A stretch of 64,000 bases of DNA, taken from NCBI RefSeq assembly GCF_000312505.2, contig NZ_HG326226.1, forward strand, positions 1-64,000. Direction: 5' to 3'. The position numbers and the translations under genes were made by a program. Origin of the DNA: Fenollaria massiliensis (GTDB taxonomy: Bacteria; Bacillota; Clostridia; Tissierellales; Peptoniphilaceae). This document shows positions 1 to 9,173 of the stretch, in pieces; position 1 is the first letter of the stretch; each line of letters starts with the position of its first letter. Under the pieces are notes generated by a model, which ran no database searches, was not told the DNA's origin, and was given only the letters and a program-made list of their open reading frames with translations.

Positions 1-13
1 AGTGTTTCTTGTT

Positions 14-204
14 AAAATTCGCCCTTACGCTCATTCGATTCTCGCCAATGCTCACGTACTCGCGTGTACGCTCCGCTTGTCTCGAATCTCCATTTCGCGT
101 AATCATCGAATTTTTCCTAAGAAACATGTTTGATCTAATCCAATTAAAACGAGCCCTTTAGTTTGCTCTGCGTAGCGCAAAGGTTCTCGTGCGATAAGTA
201 CGAG
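14..204 (+). repeat. M1 dispersed hairpin element, copy 1, with tail hairpin
   Basis: Copy of the intergenic element seen 11 times in this window. The terminal arms are AAAATTCG (14-21) and CGAATTTT (107-114), perfectly complementary. The conserved centre contains AATGCTCACGTAC and GTACGCTCCGCTTG around a short loop. A downstream tail holds a small hairpin, CTCGT (186-190) and ACGAG (200-204), between two GGTTCT direct repeats. The gene upstream lies outside the window. Confidence 0.75.
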
Positions 205-599
205 GTTCTTCAATCCCGCGTATATGTATTTTGTTACGATAGGCGATATGTATTTTGATCTAATTAAGAAACATGTTTGATCAGATACAATTGATGTAAA
301 TTTATATATTTATATAGACAATAATATGTTTTAATGTATACGGATGTAAATGCAATAAAGTTTTGATCTAATTAAGAAAAGTATGAAAAATTAATTTTCA
401 TCACTATATATGTATTTAAGCAAATAAGTTTTAATAATCAACTAAGATATTTTAATCAAAGTAATAAAAGTGAGAAAAATAATTTTTTAATGTGAAAGAA
501 AATGAGTAATCTAATCAAAATAAATATCGTGTCAATTATATAAACAAATTAAACAACTTTAATAAAATAAATACAAAGGAAGAAAACGATTTTGCGATG
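205..599. other. AT-rich intergenic stretch, no gene seen
   Basis: No coding region is supported. It carries imperfect direct repeats: TTTTGATCTAATTAAGAAA occurs near 252 and 361, and the related TAAGAAACATGTTTGATC near 119 and 265. These look like decayed tails of the M1 element. I see no promoter I would defend. Confidence 0.5.
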
Positions 600-699
600 A
601 AAATTGATGGATTACGCGAAGTGCAATTTTTTGGCAAGCGGAACGTACATATGGTACGTGAGCATTGACAAAAAACGAACGAGCGTAAGCCGCAATTTT
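600..699 (-). repeat. M1 dispersed hairpin element, copy 2
   Basis: Minus-strand copy. Terminal arms are AAAATTG (600-606) and CAATTTT (693-699). An inner stem pairs TTTTTTGGCAA (627-637) with TTGACAAAAAA (665-675), 10 of 11 positions. It lies downstream of tRNA-Pro and its terminator, in the same orientation as that gene. A short open frame reading through it (604-855 +) is not a gene. Confidence 0.75.
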
Positions 700-714
700 G
701 GCGCAAAAGAAATA

Positions 715-739
715 AGAGCTTATCTAAATGATAAGCTCT
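715..739. terminator. Intrinsic terminator after tRNA-Pro (works both ways)
   Basis: Perfect 10-bp stem AGAGCTTATC / GATAAGCTCT with a 5-nt loop. On the minus strand it follows the tRNA by a few bases and leads into a T-rich run; on the plus strand it is followed by TTTT. Confidence 0.8.
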
Positions 740-745
740 TTTTCA

Positions 746-822
746 TGGTCGGGGTGAGAAGGTTCGAACTCCCGGCCCCATGGTCCCAAACCACGTGCGC
801 TACCAAACTGCGCTACACCCCG
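746..822 (-). tRNA. tRNA-Pro (anticodon UGG)
   Basis: A 77-nt cloverleaf is readable on the minus strand. The 7-bp acceptor stem is CGGGGTG with CACCCCG, the T-loop carries GTTCGAA, and the anticodon loop reads TTTGGGA with anticodon TGG. The 3' CCA is encoded in the DNA. UGG reads all CCN proline codons by wobble. It is followed by the terminator at 715-739. Family identity rests on the visible fold and anticodon; no scan was run. Confidence 0.95.
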
Positions 823-995
823 CCGAAATATTACTTATCTATTATAACTTTCTAATAAGATTCTTGCAAGTGGAAATAAATCATATTTTCTTAATATATC
901 TATTATTATTATAGTTTTTCTTCTATTTTCTTAATTTTTCATAATTTTAAAAAATCTATCTCCAATATTTCAATATAGTTACAATTGCCATATTT

Positions 996-1026
996 TTAAC
1001 AAAAATTTTATATTTTGGTATATAAT
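996..1026 (+). promoter_or_regulatory. Promoter for the phosphodiester glycosidase gene
   Basis: TTAACA (996-1001), 19-nt spacer, TATAAT (1021-1026). The implied start point near 1033 lies after an upstream in-frame ATG at 1025, which supports the ATG at 1061 as the true start. The spacer is longer than ideal. Confidence 0.5.
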
Positions 1027-1060
1027 GGATGTGTATGAAATGAAAGGAAGGAAGGATATA

Positions 1061-3829
1061 ATGAAATTTAAACGCATCGCAAGTATTGCGCTAAGCGCTA
1101 CGCTTGCATTTTCGATTTTAAGTCAAAGTTCTTTAGCTTATATAATTAACGAAGAAAGAAAGGAAGAGTATCTAGCGAGTGGTGTGCATCGCGCGCACAT
1201 CGAGAGATTTACTTCTGAGGGCTGGCAAAACTTAAATGTTTTGACTATTGACACGACTAATCAAATGAATGAGATTAAGGCGATATTCAATACTGAGGGT
1301 GTTTCTCACAGATCGAATGTTAGGGACATGGTCAATGTTAGTGGCGCTATCGCTGGTGTTAACGGCGACTATTTTAACTATCAACCGCATCCATCGACTC
1401 TTGGTATGATTGTCAATGACGGCAAGCTTATCAGCTCGGCTCAAGAGGGCAAGAACAAATTGCCTGTATTTTATCAAAGCAGTGCTGGCGACTCGCAGCT
1501 TGGATATATCGATCAATCTGTTGATATCTTAAATCAATTAACTGGTGCAAAATACCACGTTAGCGGTTTTAACAAGGCTTACGGCGGATACAAATATTTA
1601 TCTCTACTAACAAGGGATTGGGGCAAGAAAAGTTTTGGAGCTAAGGCTGCGAATATGACTGAAGTTCTTGTGGAGAATGGTGTTGTCGCTGATATCAGAA
1701 CGAACGGAGAGCCTTTTGATATACCAGAGGATGGCTATGTGCTTAGCCAAAATAACTCGCCTCTAGCTAGTCTTACTTTGGGTACGCCTCTTGAATTACA
1801 GGTAACATCAAATGTTGACTACAAAGCGCTAAAATTTGCTATGGGTGGCGGCTCCATCATCTTGAAAAATGGTGTGGCTATGCAAACTAATATTGTTAAC
1901 AAAGGAAGACACCCAAGAACTGGCATCGGCGTTACGCAAGACGGCTCTAAGATAGTCATCATCACTGTTGACGGAAGGAATGGCTACGCTGGTCTTACTC
2001 AAAAGGAGTTTGGTGAAATATTTAAGAGCTTCGGCTGCTACAACGCGATGAATCTTGATGGCGGCGGATCGACTACCATGGTCAAAAAGACTAAGGCGAT
2101 GGATAAGGCTGAGATCATCAACAAGCCATCGGGCGGCACTCCAAGAGCGGTTGTATCGGGCGTTGGCGTTTTCTCGAGCGACAATCCAGGCGCGGTAGCA
2201 AGGATAGAGCTTGATCTTGATACTGATAAGGCTTTTCCTGGCGTTCCTGTAGCATTCAGCGTAAAAGCGTATGACGCAAGTAACAATCCAGTTAGAGTCG
2301 ATGCAAATGCGGTAAGTGCAAGCGCTACGAATGGTGCATCTTGTGCGAATGGCTCGTTCATCGGCGCAGCTGAAGGCGCTTCACAAGTAACAGTATCTTA
2401 TCAAGGTGCGAGTGACACTAAAAGCATCGAAGTATTTTCTGAACCGGTTGAGCTAAGGAGCTCCACTGAAAAGATAAACGCAAAACCTGGCGATAAATTC
2501 ACTATAAAGGATATTATTGGCCTAGATAATCAAGGCCGCAGCGCTAAAATTCCGAATTCGAGCATTAATTTCTCAATCTGGGGAACTGTTGGTGCTATGA
2601 GTGGAAATGTTTTCACTGCTTCAAATAATATTGGCTACGGCTACATCACCATGGGCTATAAAAATACTTATAAGAACATACCTGTAACTATTGGATTTAT
2701 TTCTAAGCCGCTTCTTGATTTTGAAAATTTAAATAATATCAAGGCATCGAGCTTCCCAGCAGATAAGGTATCTTCTAGCCTAAAAATTTCTAAGGTCGCT
2801 AAGCAAGGAAGCGGCGCTGTTGAGCTAAATTATGATTTTTCAAAGCTTGACGACTCGAGAGCTGCTTATATAAGTTTTAAGAAGGCTCCTGTTTTAGAAG
2901 GAAAGCCAAAGAGGCTTGGTATGTGGGTTAAGGGCGACGCAAAGGGCGCTATGCTTAAGGCAACTATCAAGGACAGCGAAGGTTTTGCCGAGCAAATCAC
3001 TTTCTCTGAAAAAATCAATTTTAATGATTATAGATATCTTGAGGCAGAAGTTCCTGACAACGAGGCATATCCATATACCCTTTTAAATATCTACGTTGGC
3101 AGCTCCAATAACTCTGCCATGGTTAAGTCAAAAATCTTAGTTGACGCGATCGATTTACTTTATGAACACAAATTTGAAAACGCCATAGACAATTCATCTG
3201 TATTAGCTGATGGTCAAAATGGCTTTGTTCAAAAAACTAGTGGCGGCGAATACCTTGTAGTTAGTGGATATGATGCTAATCAAGACAAAAATTTCGAAGG
3301 CGCCAAGACTGCCATCATCAACAAAGTGAACAAAGTTGACACAAGCATTTTACTAAATAACTATGACAATGATTTTAAAAAGGCTGTTTCGAAAAATCTT
3401 CTTAAAAATGCAAATGTTTTCTCGACAAGTGCGACAGCAAACGCATTTATACTAAATCTTAACACTAAGAAGAGATCTTTAAGACTATCGGACGCAAATG
3501 AGTGGAGCTACATCACATCAAATCTTAAGAATGTCACTCAAAATAACATTGTCGTGACTATGACAAGTCCAGTTTTTGGCAAGGGCGGCTTCACTGATAA
3601 GAAAGAGGCGGCACTTCTTCACGCGAAATTCAAGGAACTTGCCGATATGGGTAAAAATGTTTACGTTGTGGCTGGCTCAAATGAAACATCTGTTAAAATG
3701 CTTGACAAAGTTAGATATATAAATGTATTTAACAAGCCTATCAAGACTAAGGCTGATTTAGTTAAGAGGAACTACGTGCAATTCACTTTTAATCCAAATG
3801 CGAGCGCTTATGTAGTAACAAACTATTAA
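1061..3829 (+). CDS. Secreted phosphodiester glycosidase family protein
   Basis: A 922-residue exported protein. The start at 1061 is chosen because a good GGAAGGAAGG site precedes it and an N-terminal signal peptide (about residues 1-27, ending QSSLA) follows directly. Residues about 40-375 match the phosphodiester glycosidase (NAGPA-type, DUF2233) domain: VNGDYF, RHPRTGIGV and NLDGGGSTTM are visible. This family cleaves sugar-1-phosphodiesters on surface polymers or glycans. Next come Ig-like and jelly-roll-like segments (about 380-720). The C-terminal about 130 residues resemble a calcineurin-like phosphoesterase fold without its metal-binding His/Asp residues. It is monocistronic, with its own promoter and terminator. 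The substrate is unknown; a cell-wall glycopolymer is an inference. Confidence 0.85.
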   Translation: MKFKRIASIALSATLAFSILSQSSLAYIINEERKEEYLASGVHRAHIERFTSEGWQNLNVLTIDTTNQMNEIKAIFNTEGVSHRSNVRDMVNVSGAIAGVNGDYFNYQPHPSTLGMIVNDGKLISSAQEGKNKLPVFYQSSAGDSQLGYIDQSVDILNQLTGAKYHVSGFNKAYGGYKYLSLLTRDWGKKSFGAKAANMTEVLVENGVVADIRTNGEPFDIPEDGYVLSQNNSPLASLTLGTPLELQVTSNVDYKALKFAMGGGSIILKNGVAMQTNIVNKGRHPRTGIGVTQDGSKIVIITVDGRNGYAGLTQKEFGEIFKSFGCYNAMNLDGGGSTTMVKKTKAMDKAEIINKPSGGTPRAVVSGVGVFSSDNPGAVARIELDLDTDKAFPGVPVAFSVKAYDASNNPVRVDANAVSASATNGASCANGSFIGAAEGASQVTVSYQGASDTKSIEVFSEPVELRSSTEKINAKPGDKFTIKDIIGLDNQGRSAKIPNSSINFSIWGTVGAMSGNVFTASNNIGYGYITMGYKNTYKNIPVTIGFISKPLLDFENLNNIKASSFPADKVSSSLKISKVAKQGSGAVELNYDFSKLDDSRAAYISFKKAPVLEGKPKRLGMWVKGDAKGAMLKATIKDSEGFAEQITFSEKINFNDYRYLEAEVPDNEAYPYTLLNIYVGSSNNSAMVKSKILVDAIDLLYEHKFENAIDNSSVLADGQNGFVQKTSGGEYLVVSGYDANQDKNFEGAKTAIINKVNKVDTSILLNNYDNDFKKAVSKNLLKNANVFSTSATANAFILNLNTKKRSLRLSDANEWSYITSNLKNVTQNNIVVTMTSPVFGKGGFTDKKEAALLHAKFKELADMGKNVYVVAGSNETSVKMLDKVRYINVFNKPIKTKADLVKRNYVQFTFNPNASAYVVTNY

Positions 3830-3861
3830 TACTATTAAATGTAAGAATAATTTTATACAAG

Positions 3862-3885
3862 AAAGAACTGTGAGAGCAGTTCTTT
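3862..3885 (+). terminator. Intrinsic terminator after the glycosidase gene
   Basis: 9-bp stem AAAGAACTG / CAGTTCTTT with loop TGAGAG, running into a T tract. Confidence 0.85.
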
Positions 3886-3902
3886 TTTTATGCCCCGCTT
3901 TA

Positions 3903-3970
3903 TTGAAAAAAAACGATTTTTGTGTTAGAATTAAAGCAAGTAAGTATATGCACATGGGTATATATACTTA
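3903..3970 (+). promoter_or_regulatory. Promoter and 5' UTR inverted repeat of ftsH
   Basis: TTGAAA (3903-3908), 17-nt spacer, TAGAAT (3926-3931). The predicted leader contains the inverted repeat TAAGTATAT (3941-3949) / ATATACTTA (3962-3970), which ends just before the AAAGGAG ribosome site. It could be an operator or a leader hairpin; I do not recognise the motif. Confidence 0.55.
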
Positions 3971-3985
3971 TAAAGGAGTGAAGAA

Positions 3986-6082
3986 ATGAATAAGAACAAT
4001 AAAAATAAAAAGGGACCTAAAAAATCTCTTATATATTACTATTTAGTTATACTTATCATTGCCTACCTTTTCAACATCTTCTTCATGAAAGATTTTATGA
4101 AGCCAGAAGTTGAAAAAGTTACTTACGATGGTTTTTTGGAAGCAATCGACGAGGGCGTTGTTGATAGAGTACAAAAGATGGGCGGAAATATTGTATTTCA
4201 GCTAAAACCAGAATACGTGGCGATTCGTGATAAAAACAATGAAAAGAAATTAAAATTCGAAAAAGCAAAATTAGATAAAAATGGCAAGCCTATCATTAAT
4301 AGTGAAGACCAAGGCAAAGAGGTCAGAGTCTTTATCACAGGCGAGTGGGACTACGAGGGCCTTACTGAAAAACTTAAAGAAAAGGGCGTTCACTTCGGTA
4401 GCGAGATCATCGAAGAGCCATCGATATTAGTTAAAATTTTGGGCTTTTTACTTCCTATAGCAACATTCTTGATAATGGGACTGATATTATCAAAAATATT
4501 ATTTAAGGATATGGGAGGCGGACTTGATAAATTTGGCTTAGGTAAATCAGGCGCCAAAGTTTATGTAAAGGGCAAGCAAAAGAAAACTTTCCAAGACGTT
4601 GCCGGCCAAGAAGAAGCTAAGGAGATGCTTCTAGAGATAGTTGACTTCCTTCACTACCCAGAAAGATATGCCAAGATTGGCGCCAATCTGCCAAAGGGTG
4701 CGCTTCTTGTAGGACCACCGGGCACAGGTAAAACACTTCTTGCTCAAGCAGTTGCGGGCGAGGCTGACGTGCCATTCATCTCCATATCGGGTTCATCCTT
4801 CGTAGAGATGTTCGTGGGACTTGCAGCCAAGAGGGTTAGAGACTTATTCAAAGAGGCTCAAGAAAAAGCGCCTTGCATTATATTTATAGACGAGATAGAT
4901 GCCATAGGCAAGTCGCGTGAAGGCAGTTTTTCATCAAACGACGAGAGAGAGCAGGCTCTAAACCAATTGCTTACAGAGATGGACGGCTTTGACTCGAAAA
5001 AGGGTGTTGTGGTACTTGCGGCAACAAATAGGCCTGAAGTACTTGATCCAGCTTTATTACGTCCCGGTCGTTTCGACAGGCGTATACCAGTTGAGCTACC
5101 AGACCTTAATGGCAGAATCGCAGTACTTAAGGTTCACTCGAAAAACATCAAGATGTCAGACGATGTAGATTTCAAAAAGATTGGTCTACTAACAGCTGGT
5201 GCATCGGGCGCAGATCTTGCAAATATCGTGAACGAAGCGGCACTTAGAGCGGTTAGACATAAAAGAGATTTCGTTATACAAGAGGATTTACAAGAGTCGG
5301 TAGAAGTAGTTATAGTTGGATATCAAAGAAAAACTATGATTATATCAAAGAAAGAGCGTGAAATGATCAGCTACCACGAAGTTGGTCACGCGATAGTCGC
5401 AGCTGTTCAGAAAAAGAGCGCTCCAGTTGAAAAGATCACCATCATTCCAAGAACATCGGGCGCACTTGGCTATACACTTCAATCAGATACAGAAGAAAAA
5501 TTCCTTATGGATAAAGAAGAATTATTCAATATGATGGTTACTGCATCTGGCGGTAGAGCGGCTGAGGACCTAGTCTTTGGAGCGATTACAACTGGCGCAA
5601 GTAACGATATAGAGCAGATTACAAATATCGCAAGAAACATGGTTATGCGCTACGGTATGAGCGATGACTTCCCTATGATGAGCCTAATGAGCGAAGGAAA
5701 CCGCTACTTAGGCGGCGCTGGCGAATTCACTGCAAGTGAAGAAACCTTTGCCAAGGTCGATGCCATAGTCAAAGAGCTTATCGCAAAGGCCTATGATGAG
5801 GCAAAGCGCATACTTAGCGAGAACAGAACAAAACTTGACAAGATATCAAAATTCCTTATCGAGAAAGAAACCATTAGCGGAGAAGAATTTATGAAGATAT
5901 TTAATGAAGATGATATTGTCGATGCAAATATTTCTGCTGATGAAGATGATAAAAATATTGATACAGATGAAAATCATGAAAATATTGAAGAAAATAAAAA
6001 AATTGACGAAGAAAAAACAAAAGACGATACAGATGATGATGCCAAAGAGGGCATTATCATAGACGAAAATACTAAGTTATAA
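3986..6082 (+). CDS. ftsH: ATP-dependent zinc metalloprotease FtsH
   Basis: Membrane-anchored AAA+ protease that degrades misfolded or short-lived membrane and cytosolic proteins as a hexamer. Two membrane segments (about residues 14-33 and 149-170) flank a small external domain. The AAA module shows Walker A GPPGTGKT (about 242), pore loop FVG, Walker B FIDEIDAIGK and the second region of homology (ALLRPGRFDRR). The zinc site is HEVGH at about 463; most FtsH have HEAGH. The last 50 residues are an Asp/Glu/Asn/Lys-rich low-complexity tail. Only 15 bases separate it from walR, so it probably leads the wal operon. In many Firmicutes ftsH is elsewhere, so this linkage is notable. Confidence 0.97.
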   Translation: MNKNNKNKKGPKKSLIYYYLVILIIAYLFNIFFMKDFMKPEVEKVTYDGFLEAIDEGVVDRVQKMGGNIVFQLKPEYVAIRDKNNEKKLKFEKAKLDKNGKPIINSEDQGKEVRVFITGEWDYEGLTEKLKEKGVHFGSEIIEEPSILVKILGFLLPIATFLIMGLILSKILFKDMGGGLDKFGLGKSGAKVYVKGKQKKTFQDVAGQEEAKEMLLEIVDFLHYPERYAKIGANLPKGALLVGPPGTGKTLLAQAVAGEADVPFISISGSSFVEMFVGLAAKRVRDLFKEAQEKAPCIIFIDEIDAIGKSREGSFSSNDEREQALNQLLTEMDGFDSKKGVVVLAATNRPEVLDPALLRPGRFDRRIPVELPDLNGRIAVLKVHSKNIKMSDDVDFKKIGLLTAGASGADLANIVNEAALRAVRHKRDFVIQEDLQESVEVVIVGYQRKTMIISKKEREMISYHEVGHAIVAAVQKKSAPVEKITIIPRTSGALGYTLQSDTEEKFLMDKEELFNMMVTASGGRAAEDLVFGAITTGASNDIEQITNIARNMVMRYGMSDDFPMMSLMSEGNRYLGGAGEFTASEETFAKVDAIVKELIAKAYDEAKRILSENRTKLDKISKFLIEKETISGEEFMKIFNEDDIVDANISADEDDKNIDTDENHENIEENKKIDEEKTKDDTDDDAKEGIIIDENTKL

Positions 6083-6097
6083 TAAGGAGTAGAAGCT

Positions 6098-6784
6098 ATG
6101 GGTTATATACTAATTGTTGACGACGAAACAACGATAACTGATATTATTGAGTTTAATTTACAAAAGGAGGGTTTTGAGACAAAGGCGGTTCACGACGGGA
6201 AGGAAGCACTTTTAGCTGTGAACGAGCACGAGCCAGACCTAATGCTGCTAGACGTCATGATGCCTGAGATGGACGGTTTCAAGGCGCTTGAACTTTTAAG
6301 ACAAAAGTATAAGTTCCCTATACTTATGCTAACTGCTAAAGAAGAAGAAGCTGATAAAGTAAAGGGTCTAGAGCTTGGCGCGGATGATTACATCACTAAG
6401 CCATTCGGCATAAGAGAGTTAATTGCAAGGGTTGAGGCGAATCTTAGACGTGCGCCTAAAATAAAAACTACAGAAAACTCCATTGTCATAGGCGACATAA
6501 GGCTTGATCTGACTTTATTACAAGTATTCAAGAAGGAAAAGCCAGTTGAGCTAACTCTTCGTGAGTTTGAAGTGCTAAAGTATTTGATGCAGCACCCTAA
6601 CGAAGTATTCTCGAGAACTGATCTACTAAAAGACGTTTGGGGCTATGACTATATCGGAGACGTTAGGACTGTTGACGTAACAATCAGACGTGTTCGTGAA
6701 AAAGTTGACGAAAAATTATCAGACGACTACAAATACATCAAGACAAGAAGAAACATGGGTTATTACATCTCAAATGAAATTTAA
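6098..6784 (+). CDS. walR: Response regulator WalR (OmpR/PhoB family)
   Basis: 228 residues. The receiver domain has the acidic pair D8-D9, phosphoacceptor D52 in LLDVMMP and the conserved Lys in TKPFG. The C-terminal winged helix ends with DVTIRRVREKVD and GYYI. WalR controls cell-wall hydrolase and envelope genes in Firmicutes. The WalR identity, rather than another OmpR-type regulator, rests on synteny: walK, YycH-like, YycI-like, YycJ and rlmH follow in order. The walK start lies inside its last codons. Confidence 0.95.
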   Translation: MGYILIVDDETTITDIIEFNLQKEGFETKAVHDGKEALLAVNEHEPDLMLLDVMMPEMDGFKALELLRQKYKFPILMLTAKEEEADKVKGLELGADDYITKPFGIRELIARVEANLRRAPKIKTTENSIVIGDIRLDLTLLQVFKKEKPVELTLREFEVLKYLMQHPNEVFSRTDLLKDVWGYDYIGDVRTVDVTIRRVREKVDEKLSDDYKYIKTRRNMGYYISNEI

Positions 6785-8567
6785 TTCGATAAAGTTTAGA
6801 TTTGTAATCATCTATGCGTCGCTAGTACTCTTCGTTTTGGTGAGCGTCGCTGCCTTCATCGTCACAGGACTTGAAAATGAGCTGATGAAGGGACTTAAAG
6901 ACGACATCAAAAAGCAGGTCGAGACCATGACATCGACATCGAGGTACTTCACCAAAGAGAATTGGTCCGATGAAGAGACCATAGAGCACATACAAACCGT
7001 TATTAATGAGAATAGATTTAACGCGGACGAGCTTGTATACGTCATAAGCAATGACAGCTACCCATCAGTAATTGCGGGTAACGATGAGAAGACTAAATTA
7101 ATAGTTGGCAAAAATGCTTACGATGTCGATACCATCAACCAAGCGATGCTACTTGAGGCATTAAAGGGCAATTTAAGCGAAAAGATTATAGGCGATGGCA
7201 TTGACTCAGAAGTTCACTTAAGCTACCCAGTTGTGGCTGAGCGTGGACGTGTCAAGGGCGTTGTATATGTAATCAGCTCTACGAGGATGGTTGAAGCGAC
7301 TGTAAAAAAAGCGAGACAATTACTTACAGTGATCAGTATCGCGGCTATATTTGTTACCATACTTATCGCTTATCTACTAGCCGCATCAATAGTTTCGCCT
7401 ATCAGCAGCTTGACTGCGAAGGCCAAAAGGCTTGCCGAAGGGGACTTTACTCAAAGGGTTGAAGTAAGGACTAAGGACGAGATTGGTAAGCTTGCGTCCA
7501 TGTTTAATACGCTAACTGATGAGCTGAACAAGACCATTAGCGAGAAAGATTTGGAGCAAAAAAAGCTCGAGACCATATTTACCAACATGACAGAGGCCAT
7601 CATCGCTCTAAACAATCATGGCGAGCTTATTCACGCAAATTCTGTTGCGCAAAAACTTATTGACATCGACATAAAGAGGGACACGCAAAGGTATTTTAAT
7701 CTTGACAAAATTGGCCTTTCGTCGATTAATTTTGATAATCCATTTACCCTTGAAGGCGAAGAAGAGATAGAGCTTAAAGGCGGTGTCTACAAGATGACCT
7801 ATGCGCCTTTCGAAAACGAGGACTATAGTCTTGGAGGCATCATAATCATGTTTCAAGACATAACTAAGGAGCACAGGCTTGACAATATGCGTAAAGAGTT
7901 CGTTGCCAATGTTTCGCACGAGCTAAAAACGCCTATCACAGCGATAAGGTCTTACTCAGAGACGCTTCTTGAGGGAGGAGTGCCTGAGGAGATGCAAAAT
8001 AAATTCCTTGGAGTTATCGAGAAAGAAGCGGACAGGATGAACAGGCTTGTTCTTGATTTACTTTTATTATCAAATATCGATTACAAGGGCGGCGAAGATG
8101 TTAAGGTAACCGAGCTTAACGAAAAAGTTAAAGACGCCATAGATAAATTAAAGATACTTGCTGACGAAAAGAAGCAAAAACTTATTTATTCTATCGCAGA
8201 CGAGCCTCTTAAGGCGCTAATCGATCCGGATGCGCTTGAACAGATAATCACAAATCTTATTTCAAACGCGATTAAGTATACGAATGAAAACGGTACCATC
8301 GAGGTAAAACTATATTCAGTTCTTGGCAAGGTACACCTAGATGTTATTGACAATGGTATCGGTATACCAGAGAAGGACCAAAAAAGAATTTTCGAAAGAT
8401 TCTATAGAGTTGAGAAGGGCCGCTCGAGAAAGATGGGTGGAACAGGACTTGGTCTATCCATCGCTAAAGAGATGGCTAACGCGTACAAAGCTGATATAGT
8501 CTTCACTTCAAAGTTTGGCATAGGTACTACATTCACCTTCTTAATCGATGAATATAAAGAAAAATAA
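6774..8567 (+). CDS. walK: Sensor histidine kinase WalK
   Basis: I place the start at the ATG at 6774, overlapping walR by 11 bases; the open frame continues upstream inside walR but the membrane segment begins right after this ATG. The 597-residue protein has TM1 (about 9-30), an external sensor region, TM2 (about 183-205), HAMP (about 206-260), a cytoplasmic PAS domain (about 265-370), and the HisKA box NVSHELKTP with His382. The ATPase domain shows NLISNAIKYT, DNGIGIP and GGTGLGLSIAKEM. It phosphorylates WalR in response to the state of the cell wall. The ribosome site is weak, suggesting translational coupling to walR. Confidence 0.95.
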   Translation: MKFNSIKFRFVIIYASLVLFVLVSVAAFIVTGLENELMKGLKDDIKKQVETMTSTSRYFTKENWSDEETIEHIQTVINENRFNADELVYVISNDSYPSVIAGNDEKTKLIVGKNAYDVDTINQAMLLEALKGNLSEKIIGDGIDSEVHLSYPVVAERGRVKGVVYVISSTRMVEATVKKARQLLTVISIAAIFVTILIAYLLAASIVSPISSLTAKAKRLAEGDFTQRVEVRTKDEIGKLASMFNTLTDELNKTISEKDLEQKKLETIFTNMTEAIIALNNHGELIHANSVAQKLIDIDIKRDTQRYFNLDKIGLSSINFDNPFTLEGEEEIELKGGVYKMTYAPFENEDYSLGGIIIMFQDITKEHRLDNMRKEFVANVSHELKTPITAIRSYSETLLEGGVPEEMQNKFLGVIEKEADRMNRLVLDLLLLSNIDYKGGEDVKVTELNEKVKDAIDKLKILADEKKQKLIYSIADEPLKALIDPDALEQIITNLISNAIKYTNENGTIEVKLYSVLGKVHLDVIDNGIGIPEKDQKRIFERFYRVEKGRSRKMGGTGLGLSIAKEMANAYKADIVFTSKFGIGTTFTFLIDEYKEK

Positions 8568-8614
8568 TAAAAAAATAATAATAAAAATAATTTAATACAA
8601 CTGTAATATTAAAA

Positions 8615-8653
8615 CCCTCCTTACTATGTTATAATAGATGTAGATAAGGAGGG
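8615..8653 (+). promoter_or_regulatory. Internal promoter with an RBS/anti-RBS inverted repeat
   Basis: CCCTCCTTA (8615-8623) is the exact complement of TAAGGAGGG (8645-8653), which is the ribosome binding site of the next gene. A -10-like TATAAT (8630-8635) lies in the loop; the -35 is poor. Transcripts coming through from walK would contain both halves and could hide the ribosome site. Transcripts starting near 8642 would lack the blocking half. Confidence 0.5.
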
Positions 8654-8658
8654 AAGGT

Positions 8659-9162
8659 ATGAAAAAGAAAGTCTTAATCTTTATTTTATGCCTTTTCATA
8701 TTCACAATTGGATCAGTTTCTATTGCAAAGGATGCTTATGTATTTAGGGTTTCAAAACCTGATCAGGATATATACTCTACCATTGACGAAGCATTATTTA
8801 TCAATGGCAGTGCACCGAAGAATGCAAATGTCGAGATAAAACACTACTTAGCAAGCGTTAGCTACAAAGACTTTGAAAGCTACAAGGATAAGTACACTAA
8901 GTTTGAGGATTTCACAAAGCACTTCGAGGAAGAAATGATCAAAGAAGATGGATATGAAGAGCTATCAAAGACAAGTATAAGTGTTGGATCTTTAGGTATA
9001 TTCTCTAAAAAGCTTAATCTTATGGGCGGAGTTAACAAGATTGTCATAAGTGACGGAGCTAAGGCGGAGAAAGTTTTCTACATATACTTAAGCGATGCGG
9101 ATAATATTTCTAAGAGCATAAGTTTAATGAAAACCATTGATCTAATAAAAAATTTGAGATAG
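8659..9162 (+). CDS. Hypothetical secreted protein inside the wal operon
   Basis: 167 residues with a clear signal peptide (KKKVLIFILCLFIFTIGSVSIA) and a mature part of mixed charge; I recognise no family. It sits between walK and the walH homologue, where typical operons have no gene, and has a strong TAAGGAGGG ribosome site. Expression may be uncoupled from walK by the element at 8615-8653. A role in WalK sensing or envelope assembly is only suggested by position. Confidence 0.75.
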   Translation: MKKKVLIFILCLFIFTIGSVSIAKDAYVFRVSKPDQDIYSTIDEALFINGSAPKNANVEIKHYLASVSYKDFESYKDKYTKFEDFTKHFEEEMIKEDGYEELSKTSISVGSLGIFSKKLNLMGGVNKIVISDGAKAEKVFYIYLSDADNISKSISLMKTIDLIKNLR

Positions 9163-9173
9163 GAGGAGCTAGA

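Noticed and set aside
604-855. 83-codon open frame on the plus strand
   Set aside because: It runs through an M1 element and antisense to tRNA-Pro, and has no ribosome site.
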